From assembly GCA_022578605.1 (NCBI GenBank), contig MU394059.1, forward strand, positions 620,001 to 684,000: DNA of 64,000 nucleotides. Reading direction: 5' to 3'. The notes beneath the pieces were generated by a model. It ran no database searches. It was not told the origin of the DNA and saw nothing but the letters and a program-made list of their open reading frames with translations. This stretch comes from Camillea tinctor (lineage: Eukaryota; Ascomycota; Sordariomycetes; Xylariales; Xylariaceae). This document shows, one piece after another, positions 46,160 through 62,568 of the stretch. A program made the translations under genes and the position numbers. Within the stretch, counting starts at the first letter, position 1. Every line of letters starts with the position of its first letter.

Positions 46160-49100
46160 CGTGAATGGATGGGCGGTTTTTAGTAGACAGCAGTATATAA
46201 AGAGCTATTACTGAGTAGCTATAGCTCTATAGGAGACAGTATTTGATAGTAAAAGGTGGTAGTAGTTGGGACTGTCCGCTGACAGCCAAGCGGCGGTTTT
46301 TTTTACTGCAGACGAAAGGGTCCGAACAGTAAAGGGGAAAGTCGACTTAGCTCGTATGAGAAGAGCCCAAGTAGACTTCTCTACAAGGATTATCAAGTTA
46401 AAAACCGAGATCTACCCCGGGATATGGACGCCGGTAGCATGCCTATTTATGTCCTTAGGGATGGAAACTTCATGACTTACACAGGCAAGGATGACTCTTG
46501 CCTCTTTAGGATACAGAGGACAAATGATGAGAAAGAAAGGAATATTCGACATTGAAGTGCACATGCTACTCTATTGATCAGAGTAAAATAAAAATAAAAA
46601 TAATAAAAAAAGAGAGAGAACGTGTATTACGTGGTTCGATATCTACTATAGAAAGCAAGCTCATGCTGTTGTTCAAAGGGAAATCTGCCATAGTACTGGA
46701 GCTCACCCCAACACCACACCCCCCTGCGCATGCGCCAAACCAGACGAATTTTCGACCAGGGTCGTGAAGTGGAGCCTTCATGTAAGTCTTCGCTTGAAAG
46801 AACACAGCGATCACTGCATGGGATTACTTGTCACTTGGATACCACAATCTGGTAATTACACCGTAAAATATGGGCTCGTCTTCCTATTCTCGAAGACTCT
46901 AGGCAGGCATGACGAATTTGTGTACTCTGTCATATTCGGCTGACAACTGATAAGTCCTATTTCGTCCAAACAGGGGTCAACAGTTTTTTCTTTGGAGTAT
47001 CACGGTCACTGGTTTATCCCCCCAAGACACGAGCCAGGAAACGAGCGCGGTTGCGAAAAATCACGGTTCCGCCTCCTGATCAACCGCGTTTTTGCTCCCG
47101 TCACTGTCCCTTGGAATGGATCTTGGCATAAAAGAAGGCGACAGACCTTTGAAAAAAAAGAAAAATAATAAGAAATAAACCAATGAGAACATGAAAATAC
47201 TTGATAAGTTGGTGTTTTAGTAGTCAAACTCCAACGAAGATACAGATCTGCAATTCTCAAATATAGAGCGGATGGATACAGAAGTGAATTCTGATATTCG
47301 TCACCAACCAGGCAGCATCTTAGATCATCCTCGCGTGTAGAGTCGCTACTTGAAGAGGTACCATCTGTATATTGAACATACCATAGGTTACCCGGGAAAT
47401 ACAAGTGAAAGAAAATACATGATGCTGTGCATGTATGGTCGTAGCAAATACTACATGACGACGAGTGACGGCATCGAACCACGAAAGTCCCGACATCAGA
47501 CATACCATACTTACTTACGTATCTTCGCATATGTATAAGTGAGGCAACCGAGTTTTCGTTTTTTTTTCCTCCATCTTCATCTATCCATCAATTGTTGTAT
47601 TACATAACAATTCTATAATCCGCTGCTCGAGAAGCTCCCAATCCCAATACCTAATAGTCTCCGGGGCTGCTTGGTTATTTGGGTCTTCCCCAGTCTTCCC
47701 ACACTAGGGACTCTTGCCCGTCCCTATACCACCCACACCTGCTAGGTGGTATGTACCTTGGAAACGCCCCCTTGTTCCTTGTCCTGCCATACAAATACAC
47801 CCTGAATGAGGCTGAAAAAGACGGGAGTAGGCGAGCAGACCGCTCATCAGCAGCGCGGGGTCGGGTCCTACAGTATCTCTGCAGGACAGGAAAAAAAAGG
47901 GGTACAAGAACAAATCCTATCCTTCAATGGTGGGAGGGAATCGCTAAAACAAGAGGGAGGGTAGCGCAGCCGCAGGCCCTTGCTGACGGTTGACGGGCAC
48001 CGACCTACCGAGAGACCCCCTTAAAGAATTCTCCGCGGCTCAACAACAGGGGTTGACCCCTTGACCCCTTGAACCGCTTTACCTTTATCTTCCACACCTA
48101 CACTAATAAAGTCGCGTTAACATCATATATCGCACCATTTTCACGTTCTAACCTTGCGTTTACATACACCACCAGACTTATCCGACTGTCAATAAAACAA
48201 TTGTGATCCTTCTTCCGCCGTATTTATGAGGGAGTTATGCATATTGAACCTGCCTATCTCAGGATGCCGAGGCTTCTCAAAGGGGAAAAAAAAGAGGAAA
48301 AAAAGAGGAAAAAAAGAAAAAAAGAAGGAAAAAAGAGAGTCATTTCAGAGCACTGCATGATCCCCGGCACCTTACATTTATCTCACGTCGCGCGAAAGCG
48401 GCGTACACGGGGGCTTGGATCTTACGTCTACTTGGGAGGTGTCCCTTTCGTCCACCCACAGAGCTTCGGATGGAGATTCTGGATCCGTGGCCTGGCCTTC
48501 AAGGCGACAGCGCGGTCTGCGAGACCCCCTCACTCTGCTGCATGAGACCACCACTACAAAGCTGCAAAGCGGCCTTATTCATTCAGTAAAGTGATGCCTA
48601 TGATCTGGATTTTCTTCTGCGGCACTGTTATTATATTTCCAAGTCAGCTTCTCACCGGTTGGTACATCTCATCGTGGAGGAGCCAATAGCAGTTATCTAA
48701 GGTCATACCTAAGTGAGATATTATAAATTTGTGAGACTACATCGCTCTATATCAAAACGACAAGGCTATCTTGAGTAATCGCTCCGAGGGTTTCTTTATT
48801 CTTGAATAGAAGGCACCTATCTAGCTCACCCAGAACTCATGGCTTTACTGTTACGCGGTGTGTATGGTTGTGACTTGAATTTATGTTGACAAGCATACAG
48901 TTTGTTCATCTTAACTGCATATCTCATATTGTGATCTTGCAACCCTACTGCGTGGCTAGACTACCTATACACTACAGTAGTCACCGTTGCCTGGAGCCAA
49001 TCGCCATAAGCAGTATGCACTATGTGCCCGGATCTTCGGGTTGCAGGTGAATCGACTTTTAAGCGATCCAAGATCCGTAATCTCGGGTTGGAACAGTGAT

Positions 49101-52100
49101 GGCCATGCAGGCTTTGTGCGATCAACTTATTTCATACATGAAGACAGTTGTTTGCTCGAACTTCTACCCTGGAAAGAGTCTCCTGAGCTTCCATTACAAG
49201 GCCTTGTCAGCTAAGCCTTGGTTCTCGGGCAGGTCTATTAGTGCCTGTTAAGCACATATCTTAACTCTCTTACAACACTCACCCAGCCCGGTATTCGTGC
49301 TGAGTCTATACAGGAAGGTACCACAAAATAGGTATACAGTGCTTGCGTCAACTATCTTGCGGGAGTTTCTCTGATCGAGCAGACTGCAGGCTTCATGACG
49401 TGTCTAGCCGTCTTGGCCACTAACGTCACAAATATATTCCCAACATGCTCAGGGTTATTAACCGTTTTGGGGGGGGACAGCCGTTCTGAGCATGCCAATG
49501 TCTAACACATGAAGAGGGAATCGAAGCGCAAACGGCGGAAATTCGATCCATGATACTTGCATAATAACAGACCCCGATGTCTTATCGACGTGACTCAAAT
49601 GTACTGCGGCTTGCCGTCACGATCGTTACCATTGGTAGCAAAGGTGGAAAGGTGGCGCCCAAGTAGCCTTGACTAGGACCGAGCACCAATATCCCAACAA
49701 GCCTGTAGGCCAAATCGAGAAATACATGCCCAAATGATGTATCTACACGAGATTTGCTCCATAGGTAGTAAGTAGGGTTAGCCCCCGAATAGCTTGTCTT
49801 AGTATCACGACAGCTATGACCGGTATAATAAAACCTCATGTCCACAAAATACGGTCACCTACGTGGATGAATAATAGATCCAATACGCCCACCTCAGCCC
49901 GTTCCGCAATGGGGTATCCTTGAACTATTTGGCACGGTAGGGCTTGAACCGAGCCCCGGAGCGAGCTAGACGCTCATCACTGTAGTCACTAGGTATATCA
50001 TGCCACAACCAAGTTTGCTCGCGCCTCCCGGCGCCACTTGCCTCGACAGTGTGCTGATCCGAGTCCTTTGTCCAAGGTACCGGATTTGAGTCCGCCCCTA
50101 AACAGCGGCAGCATGCATACACACCCGGAGCAAAGGACACTGGGAGCCCAGAGAGTTTATTTGTAATGTTTGTCGGGGGGATGGAGCATCCTGAGCTCTG
50201 CTAGTCTCCTAGAAGATGAACGTTATTAGACTAGCTTAACCTACCGTCACATCAATACAAGCTTCTAGAAAGACCTGGTGTCTTCTGAGAAGCCGAGACT
50301 TTCCCGCTCACGGTAGATGAGGAGAGAACTACTTCAATACACTCAGCATTGACATGTCACAATATTCGCATTGGGTCCACCCCGTGACGAAGATATTTTT
50401 AGTCCTTCTATCTACTATGTATTTGAAAGAGCGTCTTAGATCATCTCCTACAAGAGTAAAATTGTGTAATAATATTGTGTAGTGCTCCAGTCTTGACGGC
50501 CGATCCCTGCCCCCTTCTCAACAAAGACCCCTTGTCAGTATTCGGGTAATGCTGTTTTCTCTAAAACCTACCTCTACTTTTTAACTACTCGTGTTCTCCT
50601 AGAGAGGGAAAAAAGCGGGCTTGTCAACTTTTTCACCACATGTATCGAAAGACAATGGGTATTTGCAGCGTTCCCCTCCCCCCGTAGAATATAAATATCA
50701 AGTACTAGAAGACTGACGTTACGGACATCCCACATGGTAGGGCGACTTTGGGGAACATCGCATCAAACTCGCATAATTAGTCTCAGATTCGTGTATGCGA
50801 AGAAAGTCATCCACTAGGATTATTGCAGATGACATGTGCTGCTACTACAACCTGTCGTGCTATGGCTCTGCTACCTCCCAAAACAAGTTGGGTCCCGTCT
50901 GTATCTAGTAATTAACCACTCATAACCCCTCTGGACCTATCTTTGCTCGCTGTAGAATCGAGTTTATCTTTAAATCCTACATTTGGGCGGCCAATTATCA
51001 TCACCTGCACGCGATAAGCTAATTATCATCATAATGCGTCGTCATACGGAGGATTTCGAAGTAGAAAAGTCCTGGACCCCCACTCTGATCTAGGAGACTT
51101 CAAAGAATACATTAATATATGCCTTGTTTTCTTTATCCTATGTCTTCCCCCTTTTGGCTTTGCTACCTGTGAGATTTTAATGCCATAATATGTTATATCG
51201 CATCTACGCAGAGTTGGACAAAGGGAATATAATGTTTGTATCGATAGTCTCAGCTGTTCGCACTGCTCAGATTTCTGCTTCCTTTTCACTTTCACTAAGC
51301 ACGATACTACCCGATGTTTCCGTCACGCTACTCGAGCCAATGGACTCGCAACTTACGGGGCATGGATTTCCACGTGTAGGGGGAGTAATTGACGATCAAA
51401 TGCATGAATTCACTCGGTTCAAGTCTATTCGCCGTTGTACAATTAATAAGCCATTGATCCCTTACTGTATCATCCGGTGCCGGGACTGGAATATCATAAA
51501 GGCTATTCTCAAGGAATCTCCGTACCAAAATGCATCACCGTATACTTCGATGTTTTAGCATTTATCATCTGCGGAGATTTGCTACGACAGTACCTGTAGG
51601 CGACGAGGGTCTTTGGAATCAAGGGGTTACAGTGCAGAAGTCCGTAATGCCGCCTCCCGGCATAATTCCATCAGGAATTTCTCAGAAATTGATACAGATC
51701 TGTACCATCGTCACCTCCAGGTTTAGCTTATCAAAGTGTGGGTAGGATAGCCGTCAAAGCTCCACGGTTATGAGGCCTGCGGCTCAAGCGATGCGAGCAT
51801 AACACGCTCGCTGTATATTCACGTTGACAGTTAGCCTAATAAATTTCAATTTAGGCCTTCACGATAGGTAGTAGTATTATAGGGTTTCTTGAGCTTCATG
51901 AATAACATAATCTAAATGTTATTACCGGGGGTTCTCCTATCATCCATTTTCCCCATCGACCTCAAAGAATCTCGATTCATCTCACCGGTCCCTATTCTGA
52001 GCCTAATCCATTGAACCCCCGGATGAAAAACCGGGCGAGGAGCCCGGTGAGACTTTTCCTTCATCGTCGAAATCCACTTTCAGGGAACTCACCATTTGCG

Positions 52101-54979
52101 CAATATAATCTGTACAATTATGATTATCGGGCATATAGAGCTCCTGAAAGCGGACAACTCGCAAGGACAATAGAGGAGGCAGCGAGATCCAATAACATAT
52201 TTTGAACCCGATTGTGGATTTTCGAAGCCCCATGTGGGTAGCCAAGTCTCTCAAGCATACTCATCATCCCATCTATGTTATAGCATGCATGTATACACAT
52301 GCAATTGCACGAATACGTTATACTTGAGACTTGTCACACAGATGCCTAGCTGCTTATCACTCTACCTCGGGTTTGGAATCAGGGTAAAGGTATTGTTTGC
52401 TACTTAATCTACAGATAGATATTCCAATGTCCTTAGCCATGTTGTTTAAAAGGATTTTTAGTCTTGAGTGGATTAGAGTTCCGTTGATGAGAGCCTAGTT
52501 TATGAAAACCGATTACGAGGCCAATTGTATATACAAGTAATCGTCTAAGTGAATGGATAGCGAGAAATTGCTTTAGAGTACAAAAAGATGGTATGATAAT
52601 GACCAGATGATCACGGGAGGGTACGTTATCCCCTGTTGAAAAAAAAAGGAAAGAAAAAGAAAAAAGCACAATAGTACTTCTATAATGTTGTACAAAGCAT
52701 CTTCGTATATCGAACATCACACCCGAGGCTTATGACGTTGCATTAAACACATTTCTACGCTAATATGAGGTGCTCGTAAACAGCAACTTAATCTCTTACA
52801 TTATTGGACAGTAGCACTAAACTTGAAGTGATCGCACGGGAGTTGGGCCTAAATAAAACTAAGGATGTCGAAAGAATCTTCCTATAATCAGTAAACTATA
52901 TACCTATGAGCTAGGTATCTACTTTAGACAATGGTCACTTCGAATGTTAACATCTATACAAAGAAAAGAAAACTTTTCATAACTTTTCATAAGTTTATTT
53001 CTTTCTAGATTCTGTATATCTACTGGAAGATTCTCCCCAGCACAGGCCCTTGAGTGCTCATTCTCATACTAGCTAGAGCATCGACTCGTAAAGTTTAGAT
53101 ATATGTGCAAGAGAATAACTAGAAGCTGAAGAGGGGGGTATTGGATAGTTACACAGGCGTATGTACCGTGAAGCACCGTTGCCTTTCCTGTTTTGGCCCT
53201 AGTTAGGCGAAGGCTGAGCTTTCTTTTTATTCTCTACCGCCTCCGCCGCTGTGAATACTTCAAGCAATACTATACTATACTATACTATGCCAATAAGCCG
53301 AGCACCGCACCAATCCCGCTTCTTTTATCTTTATCACATGCGGAATATGTCGTCGTTGTCGATGTTGTTGTGAGTTTCAGGGACCGTAGGCTCCTGGATC
53401 CTCAGATGCCCCGGCGTTTAGTGCGGCATTGTTTCGGTATTTTCAGCAAGGGGAGAGGTAAGATTGTTTCCTGCAGGTATTGAGGGGCCATTTTCCCGCT
53501 TTTGTTATTCAATATCTATTACTATTGTACCAAATGTCATTGTGACCATAGAAAAGTCGATGTCCACCTGAAAATCCTATTCAAAGGGTAATATGGCTGA
53601 TAGCACCTCCGCCCTCCCCCTCTTTCCATATTCCGGGAGGATTCTTTAGCATAACAACATATTCATCTGAGCAGTCAACAATCACCAGGCTATTTACCAG
53701 GGTACGTGTCTACCTAGTTGACCGCATAGGATTGCCGAGTCCCAATGTCGCAGATCACCTCCTATTCGCATACGAACCATCCAGAGTGCGCATCACGAGA
53801 ATCATTCACATTTTGGGTTCCTTTTTCTTCGTCTTGTATGTGTCATTAGTTTGGCAATCACATGAAAACCGGTTTCGAAATCCGGATATAAACGACACCA
53901 AAAGGGAAACAAGCCTTATGTCTTAGATATGTTTTCTTTTTAACTATTAGCTTTTATGTTTACGTACGGTATAGCCCCCTAACTTGTCTTGTTTTCGGAG
54001 CTCCGGCTTGTTTTGTGACCATTCCTACCACCCATTCGTGAGTCGTATCATAATTTACATTATTGGCTCATTTCAACAGTTACCGCTAACTATACAGCGA
54101 ACTATATTAGAAATACTCTCTCAGGCATCTCAAGTAAGCCGAGTAAGGGAAAAGGGGGGATGTTATTTTATATTCTTCTATAGCATTGACATTATAGTGA
54201 TGTAACGTATGCTAATCATAGCTGCCTTGGACTCCAAATTCACTCTAGATGAAATAAAAAAGTTTTTATACATACAACGAGCTACCGGAGAAGAAAAAAA
54301 AGAAAGGATCTCGAAACAAAAAACACAACAAGAAAGCTATGGTTGTATGTATCCACAACATTCATTCATACCAAGTCGACTCTACAAGAAAATAGTGTAG
54401 AAATAGTCTTATAATAATCAAGAGGACAAACAAAAGATAAAAGCTATCCATGATCAACCTCAAAATATTGTGGCATTATGACTTTTCAACTGGCTAGGGG
54501 GGGCGTATTTTGGACGTATTACTAATAAAGTGTGTTACCAAGGTACCTCCTATGCCTATTCCGATAGCAATTGAGGACTACCATGTATGTATAGAAGCCA
54601 GGTGGATCCCCATTTAAACCAGGAAAAACAAAACACATCCGTAGCATTAACTATCGTCACGTGCCACATTTACACCACCAACATAGCAACGAGCAGCTAA
54701 TAGTCGCCACGCCATCAGCCACGATAACCAGCCACGCCAATTTAGCCCCTATTTACCTAAACTCAAGGGCTTCCTAGTCAGGGGGGCTCGTCCTATTATC
54801 TTGTAGTAAATAATAGATACACTATATGCCTCTATTCCTAAGTACCGGATCTAGGTAGGTAGTCATGATGTGATCATTAAACACCAGCATTCACGAGAAA
54901 AAAAAAGAGTCCTTAACCCTTAACCCCTAGCCCCTATTCTAAGACACCCCCTTTTTTTTCCCGGCGTCAATCTCTGCCT
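46160..54979. other. Second gene-poor tract, right part
   Basis: 8.8 kb with no confidently supported gene. Weak items: a 71-codon frame at 49925-50140 (-) of balanced composition with CCRC and few low-complexity residues; several overlapping frames on both strands between 51029 and 52254 that may be decayed coding sequence; an A/G-rich run at 48281-48340; ACTAT repeats near 53268-53287; a degenerate CCCTAA-like run at 54911-54937. Nothing here matches a transposase, RNA gene or tRNA well enough to annotate. Confidence 0.5.
54911..54937 (+). repeat. Degenerate CCCTAA-like run
   Basis: CCTTAACCCTTAACCCC followed by TAGCCCCTA gives about four degenerate units resembling the fungal telomere strand CCCTAA, just beyond the 3' end of the amidase gene. 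It is far too short and irregular to be a telomere; at most it is an interstitial telomere-like scar, and it may be chance. Confidence 0.3.
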
Positions 54980-57556
54980 CTAGAATGCCGTCCGCCCCGT
55001 CTTCACGCCCCCGAGCACCCCGAGGTCCGCAAGCTTCTCGAGCATATTCCACAGCACTACGCCATCTCGAGTCAGTAATTCCATACTAAGCAACATTTCC
55101 ACTAACTCAACCTTGTCTCAGTAGTCACAACTCATTTTGCTCTGAGACACGCTGAAAAAAAAAAAGGGGGGGGGGGGAGGGGGGGAGGTTAAACGACGTC
55201 CAAAATCACTCACTAAAGTCGCACCCGCGCCTGGCGATGATATTCACGGTGACCGGGACCATTTCCTCGCGGAAGGTCACGTTGCTCGCGTAGGGGACCT
55301 GGCCGATGGGCACGGTGACGTCGACGCAGCCGTAGACGGGGCACAGGCTCGCGCCGCTGATGCCGGCGCCGGGGGGCGTGACGGCGAGGAACGCCGTGGT
55401 CTCGGGCCAGGCGTTGAGCTCGCGCTCGCGGTAGCTCGGCAGCCCGCCCGTGCCGATGTCCCAGAGCATCACCGACTCGCTGCACGACTCGGGCGTCTGC
55501 ACCAGCACCGCCGACTCGAACCACTGCCATAACACAGGGAGTCAGTAATTTCCATATTGAGTACCTAGCGTTTGTGCTCTCGCCGTTGTGTCTCGGGAGT
55601 GAGAACTCGTGCGCTTGGGTATGGCAGATAGTTGGGCTGAGCCGGGATAGGCTGAAAGGGGGAAGTAAATGTCTCCTTGAAATTACTCACGTCCACCGCC
55701 GCGCGCTTGGTCGCCAGCGCGGATGCGTACAGGTCCGCCGTGTAGAAACTCTCGTTGTAGCGGGCCCAGCCGTTGCGCCGCGCCGGGTCGATAGGCGGGA
55801 ACCGGCCCTCGTAGCGGGCGCTCCAGGCGCTGATAAGCGGCTTTGCTACTTCCTCGTATTGGGTCATGGTGTTAAGGATGCCGGTAGCGTTGTTTAGGGC
55901 GTCGTATTTGGGCACGTCATCCGTAGTATTGCCCACGAGGGCGGTGAGGTTGAGATTTTCCACGTTCATGTCGAACGCCTCGCTCATGTTGCGTATGAAG
56001 TTCTGGAGTATGACCTCCGCGGCCGGGTTCGCGAGCGGCAGGTAGTCGGTGAGGTACAATATGCGTTTGGGGAAAGCGTAGGAGTCGGGTGCCTCTAGGG
56101 GAGAGAGGCCCGTGATGGATGCATCCTCGACCAACTCGGGCACATACCAATTCTTTGCAAAGTGCACCCAGTCCTGCACCGTGCGGGAGAATACACCGGC
56201 GGTGTCTGTAGCCGCGCCCAGCGGCAGCACATTCTTGAGCGTCATGAGACCCTGGCTTGGGCGGTTTCCGAACGTCCCCGACACGGCCGCGGGCCTCCGC
56301 ATCGACGAGCCCGTGTCCGAGCCGATGGCGAAGTCCAGCCAGTCGTACGCCGCAACCGCACACCCGCCGCCGGACGAAGACGCAGAACACGTGAGCCAGC
56401 CGTCGCCGCGGGGGTTGAACGGATAATGCTCATCTTGCCAGCCCCAAGGATCGGCACCGGATGCAAACTGCGCGAGCTTGTACTTGCCCACAAGGACAGC
56501 GCCCAAATCGACAATGCGCTGAATCGACGGCGCCGAATGATTAGCGACCTCGACGATCTCCGCCCACGCCTGGCTCCCGCCCGAGGTAATGAGGCCCTTC
56601 ACGTCAAACAAGTCCTTGACAGCGACCCTACGGCCCGCCAGCGGCCGCGCGTCGGCCCAGCTGTAGATGCGGGAGGGCACCGGGATCAGGGGGTCCCAGA
56701 ACCGCGAGTCGAAGGTTTCGGTCGGGTAGAAGGTGCCTGCGCCGTCGTTTGCGTCGTACGTGCCGTAGAGGAAATCCCGGTAGGAGTCGCGGTAGAGCCG
56801 ATACACCATGCTTAAGGATACTGAGTCCCCGGAAATTGACACAGCGTACGGGCCTGCCGTGAGGTTCGTCCCGGCTGGTGGCGCCAAGTAGGTTGCTGCC
56901 AAGTCTATAGAAGCTACTCAGATCATATAATCAGTTCATTCATTTTATAGAAAAGGAAATAAAAGAAAAAGAAGAAAAAGCCCTTCGCTGATCCTCGGAT
57001 AGGTATGCATACCCTCGCTTCCCGCAAAACTTGTATCCAAAAACAGATATCCCGGCGCGATATCACCTAGATATTCGATAGCGCTGGCATCCAAGTTCGT
57101 GGTTGTAACAGACCTCTTGGAACTCGCTGTATCGTTTCTCGCCAGGTAAATCCCCTCCAAGAAATCCTCCGAAAAGACATCGTCGCTCTCTAAGTAGCTC
57201 GTGATCACGTCCTGGAGATACGCGCCGGTCACAACTTCGTCGTTTACGAATATCACGGTGAACGGCACTACTTGAGTGCTGCTGGCTTCGGCTTGGGATG
57301 ATCGTATCGTCGAAATCGAGCTATCATGACCGAGCACTGCCTTGGGATGTCGCACGTTGGCCAGATACGTTTGGTTGCCTAAAGTGAACGTTACGCTGCC
57401 ATATCGTGTTGTTTGTAAAAACCCGGTTGATGCTCGTTGTCGCAATACTGGCGACGCTTCTATTCCAGGAATCGACCATGCTGATAGCCACAGTGGTAGG
57501 CTTGCTATACACAGCTTCAAGAACAAGGATATGTGAATCCGCACGGAGGAGGTCAT
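54980..57556 (-). CDS. Secreted amidase-signature hydrolase
   Basis: Amidase-signature family enzyme that cleaves C-N amide bonds; the natural substrate is unknown. Four exons, 57556-57013, 56904-55691, 55523-55214 and 55056-54980, encode 714 aa. A hydrophobic start ([17 protein letters not shown]) is a signal peptide, and about ten N-glycosylation sequons fit secretion. Residues 40-180 form an extra N-terminal domain seen in some fungal amidases. The Ser-cisSer-Lys triad is visible: Lys in [12 protein letters not shown] (about 278), cis-Ser in CSASSSGGG (about 357) and nucleophile Ser in [12 protein letters not shown] (about 382). The last exon restores the usual ending with [12 protein letters not shown] and KTGRTAF. 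The intron before it contains a long C-T tract and a decoy CAG that would lead to a stop after about six residues. The gene is GC-rich compared with the flanking tract. Confidence 0.9.
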
Positions 57557-59165
57557 TTTTAGCTATTGAGCCGCTCCGTACCAAGGCTTAGGGATATAAG
57601 TCGAGGAACGCCCATATTGCCTAACCAGGGCCCAGGCGAGCTACTTATTTGTACTCGATTTCCCGTCCTCTTGTGATAGGTAAGCGGGTTATCCTTCCGG
57701 TGCCGATCCCGCTCCTGGTCTGGTTTGATCAATCGAGAGGTGCAGGAGACTCTTATCAGCGCTTGCTGGTCTACCCCACTAGCCGTTGTTGTTGCATAGG
57801 ACAACTCAACCATCGCCAATGAAGAGATAAAGGGATCTCCGGGGACCAAAAGCCGGCATTGTCCATGGCGATCTGAGTTGGGCTCCACGGCATCTTGCAT
57901 ATTGTTTACAGTGAGCTTCTAGAGGGGCTATGGCGGCGATGTCGTCACGAAGGCATTTCTTGGCATCGTTGAAGAAAGCATTGTATCTGGCAGGGGTATT
58001 GGCAGGGTCACATTTTTGGAGAAGCTTATTGATTTAGTGCAGCCTCCCCGAAAGGGGGAGAGAGGGAGGTTTATAATATAGCCAGAGTTTATCATGGACC
58101 ATAGTGTATGTTACCCAGGTAACAATCTATTTAGAGATTATGTGATGTGGTGTCCTATACTCTGTATAAATTATAGATTAGGTATATATATATATATAGT
58201 CTTTCTGTGCTACATGTATCAGATGTTGATATTATATTCCTAACATACCTAGACATTGATGTATAGTCGACGTCTATAGGAGATACTTGTTCTTTTAGTG
58301 CTGCGTTCACAAACACTATCCTTCCTTCTCCGTAGTGGCATCTGATATCTATTGCCACTCACGCCTAACATGATAACAGTACGACCCGATGCATGCTGTC
58401 ATAATGCACGCTTGGACCTTGGATTGGGCGTTGGAGGCTGACCTCCCAAGAGCTGATAGGCGGACCAAATTAAGAGGAAAGAAACCTCATAAAACTACTC
58501 GACGACATTATTCTAGATAAGCCCCGGGATGGATCCTCATAGCCGTCGATTATCAGATTCCGATAACCGAGCTTTACAAGGCTGGGATACAAATTATGGC
58601 TATACATGATCAATATATTGGCTTGGCAGCGATAATATTGTCCTGGACCCAGCATCAAGACCCTCAAGCACATGCATATATGCAATGAGACCATGAAAGA
58701 GGCAGCAAAATATTTATCAGACTAGGATTTTACCCGCCGGCAATGTTTTATTTGTGTCTTTATTCGCTCCGTATCTAGTAGGAAGCCATACAATTACTAT
58801 TTCCCTCCCCCTTTCCTCTTTGTCGATACATATAGCAGCGGAATTCGTGCTATTATGGCTCTGCAATCCTCTCCACACGAGCGCATGTGGCGGCAAGGTG
58901 TCAGGTTCGTATCTCTAATCCTCTAAGATATACAGCAAGCTCGCTCAACCTCCTTTTAACCTCAGAGGCTGTTGATTAGATCGTGCTTTCTATGTCTGTG
59001 GCGAATAATTAAGATATATACATCATCCCTCCATGTTCCTAGGCAAGGGCATAGAGGGTGTTTTGAAATGTGATATCCTGCACAGACACATTAAACCTGT
59101 ATACTTCTGGCAACAGGTGTTAAGGCGCTGCCTTGGACAGTCATGACATCAGGGTAGTGGGCCGT
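57557..59165. other. Intergenic region between amidase and PRP43
   Basis: 1.6 kb upstream of the amidase start and downstream of the PRP43 stop. A short frame at 58855-58905 (+) begins with an ATG but leads nowhere after plausible splicing. TATATA runs lie at 58182-58199. No gene is supported. Confidence 0.55.
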
Positions 59166-61627
<2,462 letters not shown>

Positions 61628-62568
61628 GTTACCTACGATCAAAGGATCAAAGGCAATTCAGACGAGGGGGGCGAAACCCAATCGTTGCGAAGCTATGGAT
61701 TCGACTGGAATTTGTTGGTGAAGAAACAGAGCGAGGCTGAGAAGTTGAAAAAAACAAGCGGGTCTTGGATGTTCGAGAGAGAGAGAGAGTTAAGAAGATA
61801 GAATTATGTATGGCCAAAAAAAAAATAACGATAAGGATAAAAGATATAACGATATGGAAACGATAACCTTATATTCTAATGATAGCTTGCGTACTAGTTA
61901 AGTGGGGATCGTAACATGTCTCATGATTGGTTCATAGCAACTACTTCGATCTACTCCGTACACTACCATACGTGCCAGTGCATGGACGGTAAGGCAGGTG
62001 GTCCATGCGCTAGTGTATAAGCTTTGTGCGCACGAACCTACCAATGATAGGCTAGCACTTTCTATAGAACGGTGCTCTTATGTAAATATAAGATTGGTCC
62101 ATCTACATCTACCACTTATTAAATGCACGGGGAATAGCTTCACATTTGTATCTGTTCTGTCATACAAAGCATGCCGCAACAATGTTGGCTGTAATCAACG
62201 TCTCTCTTTTTTTTTTTTCCCTTCGGAAAGAAATGCAATTAGGGATTATCTACAAATCTCAAGGACATGGATCGATCACCCCCATTATACTATACATCAA
62301 GCGGATTTTTTACCATTCCTGTCCGCTATCCATACCCTCGTAACTTTAGACGACGAAGCGAAATAGACTCGCCAATCGACGGAAAATGGAGGACATCGCA
62401 ACATGGATATATCCCTTAACCTTGGCCTTGCCCTCTTTTTTTGCAACGCCAAAACGCCACAGAAAAAAAAAAGGGCAAAAAAGGTCTCTAGACGACCTTG
62501 TGATTTAACATATCATTTGCCATTACCAGTTGCTCGTTTCAAGCCGTGAAGTCCCGTCATTCCGTACT
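61628..62568. other. Intergenic region upstream of PRP43
   Basis: Tandem minus-strand arrangement: PRP43 promoter and the 3' flank of the edge gene. It contains GAGAGAG near 61775-61789, A and T homopolymer tracts (61818-61828, 62205-62220, 62462-62475), and frames without motifs. No extra gene is supported. Confidence 0.6.

Noticed and set aside
47463..47500. B-box-like word GGTTCGATGCC on the minus strand as a tRNA sign
   Set aside because: No acceptor or anticodon stem can be formed at the right distances, and the word has a mismatch to the consensus.
48237..48545. 102-codon frame with a Lys/Glu-rich start
   Set aside because: The Lys/Glu run is a translated A/G simple-sequence tract, and the rest lacks motifs.
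58855..58905. Possible first exon MALQSSPHERMWRQGVR on the plus strand
   Set aside because: Nearby acceptors lead to early stops or an unrecognisable sequence, with no second exon of known family.
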